From assembly GCA_023446735.1 (NCBI GenBank), contig JAEXPQ010000248.1:1-5786 (forward strand): 5,786 nt of DNA. Reading direction: 5' to 3'. The notes under the pieces are model-generated. The model saw nothing but the letters and a program-made list of their open reading frames with translations. It was not told the DNA's origin and searched no databases. Position 1 is the stretch's first letter; the number at the start of each line of letters is the position of its first letter. This document shows, piece by piece, positions 1 through 4,647 of this stretch. The stretch is from Verrucomicrobiota bacterium. Its GTDB lineage: Bacteria; Verrucomicrobiota; Verrucomicrobiia; Opitutales; Opitutaceae. The position numbers were made by a program, and so were the translations under genes.

Positions 1-31
1 GCGCGCGGGGCCGCGCTGACCCCGCAAACCG

Positions 32-60
32 CGAAGGCCGGCGCAACGCGCCGGCCTTCG
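32..60 (-). terminator. Probable terminator hairpin downstream of clpP
   Basis: A perfect 13-bp inverted repeat: 32-44 pairs with 48-60 around the three-base loop at 45-47. It begins 26 bases past the clpP stop codon on the minus strand. The stem is almost all G/C with an AAGG/CCTT step, as in many intrinsic terminators of GC-rich bacteria. On the minus strand it is followed only by a short TTT in a GC context, so the U-tract is poor. It could also serve a gene entering from the left on the plus strand, and so be bidirectional. A second, weaker 6-bp hairpin (5-10 with 20-25) lies just beyond it. The structure is seen directly; the terminator role is inferred from its position. Confidence 0.65.
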
Positions 61-86
61 GGGAAAACGGGGTGACAGGGGTCCGC

Positions 87-743
87 TCAGACCTTGTCGA
101 CGATCTTGTCGGCGAGGCCGTACTCGATCGACTCCTGGGCGTTGAGGTAGAAGTCGCGGTCGGTGTCCCGCATGACCTTCTCGAGCGGCTGGCCCGAGGC
201 CTTGGCGAGGATCTGGTTCAGCTCCTCGCGCAGCTTCTCCATCTCGCGCGCCTGGATGTTGATGTCGACGGCCGGGCCGATCATGCGGCCGGTGATGAGC
301 GGCTGATGAATGAGGACGCGGGCGTGCGGGTAGATCAGGCGGCGGCCCTTCTTGGCGCCGCTGAGCAGGATCGAGCCCATCGAGGCGGCCATGCCGGTGA
401 CGACGACGGTGATCGGGGAGGTGATCAGCTGCATCGTGTCGTACACGGCCATGCCGGCGGTGATCGAGCCGCCCGGGGTGTTCATGTAGAACGTGATCTC
501 TTTGCCCGGGCCGACGGCCTCGAGATAGAGCAACTTCTCGGTGAGGTCCTTGGCGGTCTCGTCGGTCACGGCGCCCCAGAGGAAGATCTTCCGCTGGTCG
601 AGGAAGCGGCGCTGGATGAGCGTGCCGATCGGGGTGGGCTGTTTGGCCGACTTGCCTTCGCATTCGCACTCGTCGTCGTCATCGTCGTCGAGGTGCGGAG
701 CGGGCGGGACGTTGAGGCCGGGCTGAAGTTGCTCGAAGTGCAT
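87..743 (-). CDS. clpP: ATP-dependent Clp protease proteolytic subunit ClpP
   Basis: Complete 218-residue serine peptidase of the ClpP (S14) family. ClpP forms a double-heptamer barrel in the cytoplasm that degrades proteins fed to it by AAA+ unfoldases such as ClpX or ClpA/C. The triad is visible: Ser121 in GMAASMGS, His146 in LIHQP and Asp197 in DTDRD, along with the oxyanion segment NTPGG (89-93). The Ser-to-His spacing is 25 residues, as in E. coli; two extra residues follow the His. The N-terminus is unusual: residues 19-29 are six Asp followed by Glu/Cys alternation. The usual YSRLLKER segment is replaced by a divergent stretch ending in RKIFLWG (51-57), about ten residues further in than in E. 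coli ClpP. The ATG at 743 has no Shine-Dalgarno upstream, only a C-rich leader. The gene lies 105 nt downstream of the methyltransferase and is followed by a hairpin, so no clpX follows directly. The enzyme call is firm; whether this is the main ClpP or a second paralogue is unclear. Confidence 0.95.
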   Translation of the reverse strand: MHFEQLQPGLNVPPAPHLDDDDDDECECEGKSAKQPTPIGTLIQRRFLDQRKIFLWGAVTDETAKDLTEKLLYLEAVGPGKEITFYMNTPGGSITAGMAVYDTMQLITSPITVVVTGMAASMGSILLSGAKKGRRLIYPHARVLIHQPLITGRMIGPAVDINIQAREMEKLREELNQILAKASGQPLEKVMRDTDRDFYLNAQESIEYGLADKIVDKV

Positions 744-848
744 GGGCGGAAGGGTGGTGGAGTCGGTCGGGTTGGCGAGCGTGTTTCGCGGGGGACCGCG
801 CGGCGGGAGCCTGCGCGAGAGGGGCGCGCCGGCGCCGGGCCGCGGCGT
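744..848. other. Spacer between methyltransferase and clpP
   Basis: 105 bp, extremely GC-rich, with no convincing promoter boxes or Shine-Dalgarno site for clpP. On the minus strand, the last bases before the clpP ATG are C-rich and purine-poor. A self-complementary GCGCGCCGGCGCC stretch (824-836) could form local hairpins. The two genes may therefore be co-transcribed, but this is not shown. Confidence 0.4.
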
Positions 849-1598
849 TCAGCGTTTCTGCCAGACCTGCCAGCGCTCGCGGCCCTCGAAGGCGGGCACG
901 GAGTCGGTGATGGGCGCCTCCTCGACGAGCATGAAACGCGCCTCGAAGAGGCGGCGGTCCTCGCCGTCGGCCAGGCCGTGGGGCGGCTCGGTGCCGCGTT
1001 CGCCGAACAGGAAGGAGCCGAGCAGCAGGCCGCCCGGCTTGAGGAGCGCGGCGACGCGGGCGACGAACTCGGTCCAGCGGGCCGGCGGCAGGGCGTTGAG
1101 GAACACGCGCTGGTAGATCACATCGAACTGCGGCGTGTTGAAGGGATGCGTGAAGAAGTCCGCGCAATGGATCTGCTTGGCGAGGGCGCGGTTGGCGCGC
1201 CGCTTGACCTTCTCGATCGCGGCGGGGCTCACATCGATGGCCGTGGTGTTCCAGCCGGCGCCGGAGAAGGAGAAGATCTCGTGGCCGCGACCGCAGCCGG
1301 GGATAAGGATGTGGCGGCGGCGCGGCGGGTTGCGCTCGATCCACTGCAGTAGGCCGACCGGGGCGCGCCCCGCGTCCCACGGGGTGCGGTTCGTCCGGTA
1401 GCGAAAATCCCAGAACTCGATCTCGGCGGGCGTGGTGCCGGCAGGCGCGGGCGGGGGAGGCGGGGGCGCAGTCACCACGACGGGCACGACCGCCTTGGCG
1501 GCCGGTTTGGCGACCGTCTTGGCGGCGGGCTTGGCCGCCGGTTTGGCGGCGGGCCGGGAGGCTACTGTTGGTTTGCGGACTGCGCGAGCGACACTCAT
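849..1598 (-). CDS. TPMT-family SAM-dependent methyltransferase with Ala/Lys/Pro-rich N-terminus
   Basis: 249 residues. The catalytic part (about 58-249) matches the thiopurine S-methyltransferase family (PF05724), class I methyltransferases that move a methyl group from SAM to small thiols, halides or similar acceptors. Visible signatures are the WD...TPWD entry segment (63-75), motif I IPGCGRGHE (99-107), an acidic Asp122 in AIDVSP that should hold the SAM ribose, CADFF (145-149), the TPMT-like YQRVFLNALPP (162-172) and LLKPGGLLLGSF (185-196). The first ~55 residues are low complexity: PAAK-type repeats (16-35), then a Val stretch and six prolines, resembling bacterial histone-H1-like tails. 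I chose the ATG at 1598 because the frame upstream has no family similarity. It has no Shine-Dalgarno site, only a pyrimidine-rich leader. A start just before the fold is possible in principle, but no Met occurs there. The natural substrate cannot be told from sequence. Confidence 0.88.
   Translation of the reverse strand: MSVARAVRKPTVASRPAAKPAAKPAAKTVAKPAAKAVVPVVVTAPPPPPPAPAGTTPAEIEFWDFRYRTNRTPWDAGRAPVGLLQWIERNPPRRRHILIPGCGRGHEIFSFSGAGWNTTAIDVSPAAIEKVKRRANRALAKQIHCADFFTHPFNTPQFDVIYQRVFLNALPPARWTEFVARVAALLKPGGLLLGSFLFGERGTEPPHGLADGEDRRLFEARFMLVEEAPITDSVPAFEGRERWQVWQKR
1494..1553 (-). repeat. Degenerate 12-nt tandem repeat encoding PAAK units
   Basis: About five imperfect copies of a 12-base unit within the methyltransferase gene, reading on the protein as PAAK, PAAK, PAAK, TVAK, PAAK (residues 16-35). 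The copies differ at synonymous positions, for example tttggcggc against cttggccgc. This suggests an old expansion kept at the protein level, not a fresh slippage event. The tract gives a positively charged, disordered segment. Confidence 0.7.
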
Positions 1599-1925
1599 CG
1601 CGAAAAGGGAAAGGGACGGAGATTTACGATTCGCCCGCGTTTGGCAAGAGGCGGGATTGCCCGTTTTTCGGGCGGTCGGCCGGCGGGCTTCGGGGGGGGG
1701 CGGGGCAACGGCGGCGACAGGACAGGCGGCGCGCGGACCGCAGCGCCGCGGGGGCTCTCGCGATCGAGGGGGGCGCAGGACGGTGGGGGCGCGCTTCGCT
1801 TCGGGGGCATGGCGGGAACAGGCGATGACCGTGGGCGGACCGCTTCGGCGGACGCGGGTTCCAGTCGGGCGGCGACTCGCATCTCCGGCGTTGCCCGGGC
1901 GGAGCCGGGGCCGCAATTTCGCGGC
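1599..1925. other. Divergent intergenic region, no gene seen
   Basis: 327 bp between two divergently transcribed genes, so it should carry promoters for both. On both strands the open frames here give Gly/Arg/Pro/Ala-rich shadow proteins without any family motif. The part nearest the methyltransferase is the least GC-rich. On the minus strand it shows a TTGCCA (complement of 1642-1647) and, 15 nt on, a TAAATC (complement of 1621-1626). This is a weak possible -35/-10 pair with short spacing, about 20 nt from the start codon. A small hairpin with a T5 loop sits at 1659-1673. A run of nine G at 1692-1700 flanked by further G-runs could fold as a quadruplex. No Shine-Dalgarno or convincing promoter is seen for the plus-strand phosphorylase gene. 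Confidence 0.5.
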
Positions 1926-2609
1926 ATGAAAATCGCCTTTCTCAGTGGCACCAGCATCGCCAAGTCGTCGTTGTTCGATGCGTGGTCGACGCGCGAGGTC
2001 GGGACGGTCCACGGTCGCGCGATCGTGCGCACGCACGGGGATTTCGTGCTGCTGAACCGCCACGGCCCCACCTACCTGCCGCCCCACGCGATCAACCACC
2101 GGGCCAACATCCAGGCGCTGGCCGACCTCGGCTACGACGAGGTCGTGGCGTTGAGCTCGGTGGGTTCGCTGCAGCTCGACCTGCCGCCCGGCACGATCCT
2201 CTCGTGCGGCGACTACGTGAGCTTCCGGCCCTTCACCTTCTCCGACACCGAGCTGCGCGCGATGGGCCCGGAGATCGCCAACACCCGCATCGAACAGATC
2301 GCCGCGGCGCTGCCGTATCCGTTACCACGGGGCAAGGTCTACATCCAGACGCCCGGGCCGCGCTTCGAGACCCGCGCCGAGGTGCGCATCCTGCGCCAGT
2401 GGGGCGACGTGGTCGGCATGACCGCCGCGGCCGAGGCCGACCTGTGCCGAGAGATCGGCCTGCGGTACAACAGCCTCTGCATCGTCGACAACTACGCCAA
2501 CGGCATCCTCGGCACGGAGCTCTCGCCCGATTCGTTCCGCGAGCTGGTCCGGGCCAATCAGGCCAAGGTCGACGATCTCTTCCGCCGGCTGCTCCAACTC
2601 TTCGCCTGA
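1926..2609 (+). CDS. MTAP/PNP-family purine nucleoside phosphorylase, 6-oxopurine (MTIP-like) type
   Basis: 227 residues, of the trimeric purine nucleoside / methylthioadenosine phosphorylase family (phosphorylase superfamily, PF01048). These enzymes split a purine nucleoside with phosphate to free base and (methylthio)ribose-1-phosphate in the cytoplasm. Family landmarks in order: SGTS (7-10) at the phosphate-loop position, NRHG (44-47), INHRAN (56-61), SSVGSL (77-82), TPGPRFETRAE (142-152) and VGMTAAAEADL (163-173). The specificity strand reads CIVDNYANG (185-193). Asn189 aligns with the Asn of 6-oxopurine enzymes (human PNP Asn243, and VVNPAAG in Pseudomonas MTIP from memory) rather than the Asp of MTAP. 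This points to inosine/guanosine or methylthioinosine, as inference. The protein is short for MTAP (about 280 residues). The ATG at 1926 starts directly at the conserved first strand (MKIAFLSGT); no Shine-Dalgarno site precedes it. It is the first of three co-directional genes, with the next 22 nt downstream. Confidence 0.88.
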   Translation: MKIAFLSGTSIAKSSLFDAWSTREVGTVHGRAIVRTHGDFVLLNRHGPTYLPPHAINHRANIQALADLGYDEVVALSSVGSLQLDLPPGTILSCGDYVSFRPFTFSDTELRAMGPEIANTRIEQIAAALPYPLPRGKVYIQTPGPRFETRAEVRILRQWGDVVGMTAAAEADLCREIGLRYNSLCIVDNYANGILGTELSPDSFRELVRANQAKVDDLFRRLLQLFA

Positions 2610-2631
2610 GCCCAACCCGCATCCTCCTCTC

Positions 2632-2955
2632 ATGAAGATCCTCGCCAAGTCCCGTACGCTCGTGGCCGACGATGCCGCCTTCACGCCCGCGGTGCTGCGC
2701 GCCGAGGCCGAACGCGTCTGGCAGCTCCAGCAGGCGGGTGCGGTGCGGGAGATCTATTTCACCGCCGCGGGCGAGGCGGTCCTGATGCTCGAGGCGAAGG
2801 ACGCCGCCGCCGCGCGGCGCCTGCTCGCGACCCTGCCGCTGGTGCGCGAGAAGCTGATCGCCTTCGAACTCGACGAGCTGCGCGCCTACGGCGGCTTCGC
2901 GCGGTTGTTCGCGCCCGGTCCGAAGCCGGCGGCCAAACGGCGGCGGCGGCCTTGA
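2632..2955 (+). CDS. Small YciI / muconolactone-isomerase-like ferredoxin-fold protein
   Basis: 107 residues. The body (1-93) has the beta-alpha-beta-beta-alpha-beta layout of dimeric alpha/beta-barrel proteins. The helix EAERVWQLQQAGAVREIYF (25-43), a strand GEAVLMLEAKD (47-57), a helix ending in TLPLV (67-71) and a final strand before an R-x-Y-G segment all resemble YciI-like and muconolactone delta-isomerase-like families. I see no specific catalytic residues, so the activity is unknown. Proteins of this shape are often small isomerases, dehalogenase-like enzymes or accessory proteins. The C-terminus ends in a basic tail (KPAAKRRRRP). It starts 22 nt after the phosphorylase stop and 64 nt before the dehydrogenase, so co-transcription is likely. 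The leader CCTCCTCT just before the ATG is the complement of a Shine-Dalgarno sequence, not a Shine-Dalgarno. The start fits the fold well. Confidence 0.75.
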   Translation: MKILAKSRTLVADDAAFTPAVLRAEAERVWQLQQAGAVREIYFTAAGEAVLMLEAKDAAAARRLLATLPLVREKLIAFELDELRAYGGFARLFAPGPKPAAKRRRRP

Positions 2956-3019
2956 GGCCGGGCGGGCGCGGGCCGTTCCCGGAAGTGTCCCCTTCGTTCA
3001 ACTTCATTCCTCCTCCATC

Positions 3020-3841
3020 ATGAAAGTCTCCGTCTTCGGTCTGGGCATCATCGGCGCCATCTGGGCGCGCAACTACGAGGCGGACGGCCTGCTCGCCGCC
3101 GCGTGGAACCGTTCGCCGAAGCCGGACACCCCGCGCTGGCAGCCGGACCTTGTGGCGGCCGCGCGCGCGGGCGACGTCCTGCAGATCGTCGTGGCGGATC
3201 CGCCGGCGGTGGCCGGGGTGATCGAGGCGATCAGGCCCGCGCTCGGTCCGGGCAAGACCGTGGTGCAGTCGAGCACGATCGACCCGGCGAGCAGCGAGCG
3301 TTTCCGGCAACTGGTCGAGGCGACCGGCGCGGGCTACGTGGAGGCGCCGTTCACCGGCAGCAAGCCGGCGGCCGAGGCGCGCAAGACGGTGTTTTTCCTT
3401 GGCGGCGCCCCGGCGTTGCTGGCGGCGGTCGAGCCGGTGCTGGCGCATGTCTCGGAGCTCCGCTTCCGCATCGGTACCAACGCGCAGGCGTGCACGCTCA
3501 AGCTCGCGATGAATCTCCAAATCGCGGGCGTGATGGAGGCGATGTGCGAGGGGCTGACCTTCGCCCGGAGCGCCGGCATCTCCGACGATACATTTTTCCA
3601 GGTGCTCGGGTGCAACGTGGCCAACTCCGGCTTGGTGAAGTTGAAGGAGGCGAAGCTCCGCGCCGCCGATTTCGCCCCGCAGTTCTCGGTCAAGCACATG
3701 GGCAAGGACCTGCGGCTGGCGGTCGCCACCGCGGGCGAGAACGCCCTGCCGCAGACCGCGCTCGTGCGTGATCGGCTGCGACACGCCGAGGAGCGCGGCT
3801 GGGGCGACGAGGATTTCTCGGCGCTGCTCAAGCTGCTGTGA
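3020..3841 (+). CDS. NAD(P)-dependent beta-hydroxyacid dehydrogenase (3-hydroxyisobutyrate dehydrogenase / GLYR family)
   Basis: 273 residues, close to the usual length for this family, which reversibly oxidises beta-hydroxyacids or reduces glyoxylate and succinic semialdehyde. An N-terminal Rossmann domain carries GLGIIG (7-12) and, at the end of strand 2, Asn30-Arg31-Ser32. This NR-S/T motif is typical of the NADPH-preferring glyoxylate-reductase branch. Substrate-site QSSTID (83-88) and APFTGSKPAAEA (109-120) correspond to the family's SST and PVSGS-K-PAE segments. Lys161 and Asn165 in KLAMN are the expected catalytic pair. KHMGKDLRLA (225-234) matches the conserved KD-L segment of the all-helical C-terminal domain. 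The GxG turn before the catalytic Lys is replaced by NAQAC, a minor deviation. The ATG at 3020 begins exactly at the Rossmann strand. Its leader CCTCCTCC is pyrimidine-rich with no Shine-Dalgarno. It is the last gene of the plus-strand trio. The physiological substrate is unknown. Confidence 0.9.
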   Translation: MKVSVFGLGIIGAIWARNYEADGLLAAAWNRSPKPDTPRWQPDLVAAARAGDVLQIVVADPPAVAGVIEAIRPALGPGKTVVQSSTIDPASSERFRQLVEATGAGYVEAPFTGSKPAAEARKTVFFLGGAPALLAAVEPVLAHVSELRFRIGTNAQACTLKLAMNLQIAGVMEAMCEGLTFARSAGISDDTFFQVLGCNVANSGLVKLKEAKLRAADFAPQFSVKHMGKDLRLAVATAGENALPQTALVRDRLRHAEERGWGDEDFSALLKLL

Positions 3842-4005
3842 ACGTGGCCGCTGCTCGGCCGTAGTCAGCCAGGCGAGGGTCGAGACGACGAGCGTCGAGA
3901 GCGGGAGTGCCCAGCGAGACGCCGAACCAACCAGCGCACTGGATCAGCTCACCGTCCGTTTGGCGCTCGTCCCTCGACACTCGTCCCGTGCCTGTATGGT
4001 GTCGC
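3842..4005. other. Convergent intergenic region with hairpin potential
   Basis: 164 bp between the converging dehydrogenase and acetyltransferase genes; no supported gene. Five bases after the dehydrogenase stop is a short hairpin (GGCCG 3846-3850, loop CTGCT, CGGCC 3856-3860), a possible weak terminator without a T-run. The rest is rich in TCGAG, ACGAG and CTCGTC words and contains an interrupted inverted repeat (listed separately). Confidence 0.45.
3879..3978. repeat. Interrupted inverted repeat in convergent spacer
   Basis: Left arm: GTCGAG (3879-3884) and ACGAGCG (3888-3894), separated by three bases. Right arm: CGCTCGT (3964-3970) and CTCGAC (3973-3978), separated by two bases. The two arms pair over 13 bp with one small internal loop. 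Inside lies a further AGTGC/GCACT pair. GTCGAGA also occurs as a direct repeat at 3879-3885 and 3894-3900. It may be a transcript-end structure, a decayed dispersed intergenic element, or chance in GC-rich DNA. Confidence 0.35.
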
Positions 4006-4551
4006 TCAGAAGAGCGGCCGCTCGCCGCGCATCGGCTGGTGGTGCACCCCGTCCTTGAAGCGGGCGGGACCGGTGGCCGCAAAACCGAGCCTGGCGTAGA
4101 ACGAGACCGAGCCGGGACTGGCGTTGACGGTGAGCGGCGGCACGAGGGCGTGCGCCTCCGCCGCGGCGCGTAGCAGGGCGCGGGCACAACCGCGCCCATG
4201 GTGTTCCGGCGCCACGAAGAGCAGTGAGAGGTGATTGGCGGCGTGGATGTGCAGCACGCCCACGATCTCGGGACCGGCCACCGCCACCCAGGTCGCGTAG
4301 CGCTTGCGGTGTCGCCGGAGCAGCGCGGCGGGCTGCGCGAAGGCGTGGAACATCCGGCGCCCCTCCTCCGGCTGATCCGGCGCCACGCAGCGGTCGAACA
4401 CCGTCCGCGCCAGCGCACACGCCTCGTCGACTTCGTCGGCGCGGAGCGGCCGGCAGAGGAGGGGCGGCGGGGACTGGCCGATGGGCGATGGCATGTGCGG
4501 TGCGCTCGTTCTCGGGCTGGTTCTCCTGCCCGAGCGCGTTCGCTTCGTCAT
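4006..4551 (-). CDS. GNAT-family N-acetyltransferase
   Basis: 181 residues as drawn. The fold starts near residue 32 (LLCRPLRADEVDEACALA). It is a GNAT acetyltransferase (PF00583-type), which moves acetyl from acetyl-CoA to an amine of a small molecule or protein. Visible are the beta-4 strand LSLLFVAPEHHGRGCARALL (108-127), whose H-G-R-G-C-A is the R/Q-x-x-G-x-G/A pyrophosphate loop, then VNASPGSVSFYARLGF (142-157) with the usual Asn143 and Tyr152, and a C-terminal strand ending MRGERPLF. Start choice: the ATG at 4551 has a good GGAGG (complement of 4561-4565) nine bases upstream, the only clear Shine-Dalgarno in the window. Residues 1-30 are low-complexity Arg/Ser/Thr/Pro outside the fold. 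The ATG at 4494 (residue 20) would still give a complete domain, so the shorter 162-residue form is a real alternative. It sits 96 nt downstream of the BatD/BatE-like gene on the same strand. Acceptor substrate is not predictable. Confidence 0.85.
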   Translation of the reverse strand: MTKRTRSGRRTSPRTSAPHMPSPIGQSPPPLLCRPLRADEVDEACALARTVFDRCVAPDQPEEGRRMFHAFAQPAALLRRHRKRYATWVAVAGPEIVGVLHIHAANHLSLLFVAPEHHGRGCARALLRAAAEAHALVPPLTVNASPGSVSFYARLGFAATGPARFKDGVHHQPMRGERPLF

Positions 4552-4560
4552 CTTTTCCGA

Positions 4561-4565
4561 CCTCC
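4561..4565 (-). promoter_or_regulatory. Shine-Dalgarno site for the GNAT gene
   Basis: The minus strand reads GGAGG here, followed by nine bases and then the ATG at 4551. It overlaps a small CCGA/TCGG inverted repeat (4564-4567 with 4574-4577) that could partly hide it. It contrasts with the other starts in the window, which lack such a site. Confidence 0.55.
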
Positions 4566-4593
4566 GATCCGTCTCGGGAAGAATGGTACGGAA

Positions 4594-4628
4594 GCAGGAG
4601 CAGGAGTAGGAGCAGGAACGGAAGTAGG
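4594..4628. repeat. Hexanucleotide tandem repeat (GCAGGA-like)
   Basis: Four consecutive units on the plus strand, GCAGGA, GCAGGA, GTAGGA, GCAGGA (4594-4617), followed by degenerate units to 4628. It lies in the 96-bp spacer between the BatD/BatE-like stop and the GNAT start. On the transcribed minus strand it is a polypyrimidine tract (CTCCTGC words), which can pair with GCAGGAG (complement of 4520-4526) early in the GNAT coding region as drawn. It could be a contingency repeat, an mRNA structure element, or part of a dispersed intergenic repeat. Confidence 0.65.
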
Positions 4629-4647
4629 CGGACTGGGGGCGGGCTCG

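Noticed and set aside
72..1352. Long plus-strand open frame (426 codons) antisense to clpP and the methyltransferase
   Set aside because: Its product is Asp/Gly/Arg/Val-rich without family motifs, and it mirrors two well-supported minus-strand genes; GC-rich DNA keeps such frames open.
1659..1673. Hairpin GCCCG-T5-CGGGC as a terminator
   Set aside because: The T-run is in the loop rather than after the stem, the stem is only 5 bp, and no transcript is expected to end there.
1641..1925. Upstream extension of the phosphorylase frame
   Set aside because: The added Gly/Arg-rich residues are not part of the family, and the ATG at 1926 begins exactly at the conserved first strand.
1885..1925. TTGCCC / CAATTT as a promoter for the phosphorylase gene
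   Set aside because: Spacing is 17, but the -10 matches the consensus at only two positions and the leader would be only a few bases.
1599..2099. Upstream extension of the methyltransferase frame
   Set aside because: The extra ~167 residues cross the divergent spacer and overlap the start of the phosphorylase gene, with no family similarity.
2958..2982. CCGGG/CCCGG hairpin between the YciI-like and dehydrogenase genes as a terminator
   Set aside because: Only 5 bp with a 15-base loop and no T-tract; such pairs are common by chance at this GC content.
4594..4628. Hexamer repeats as a CRISPR array
   Set aside because: Units are 6 bases with no spacers and no cas genes nearby; it is a simple tandem repeat.
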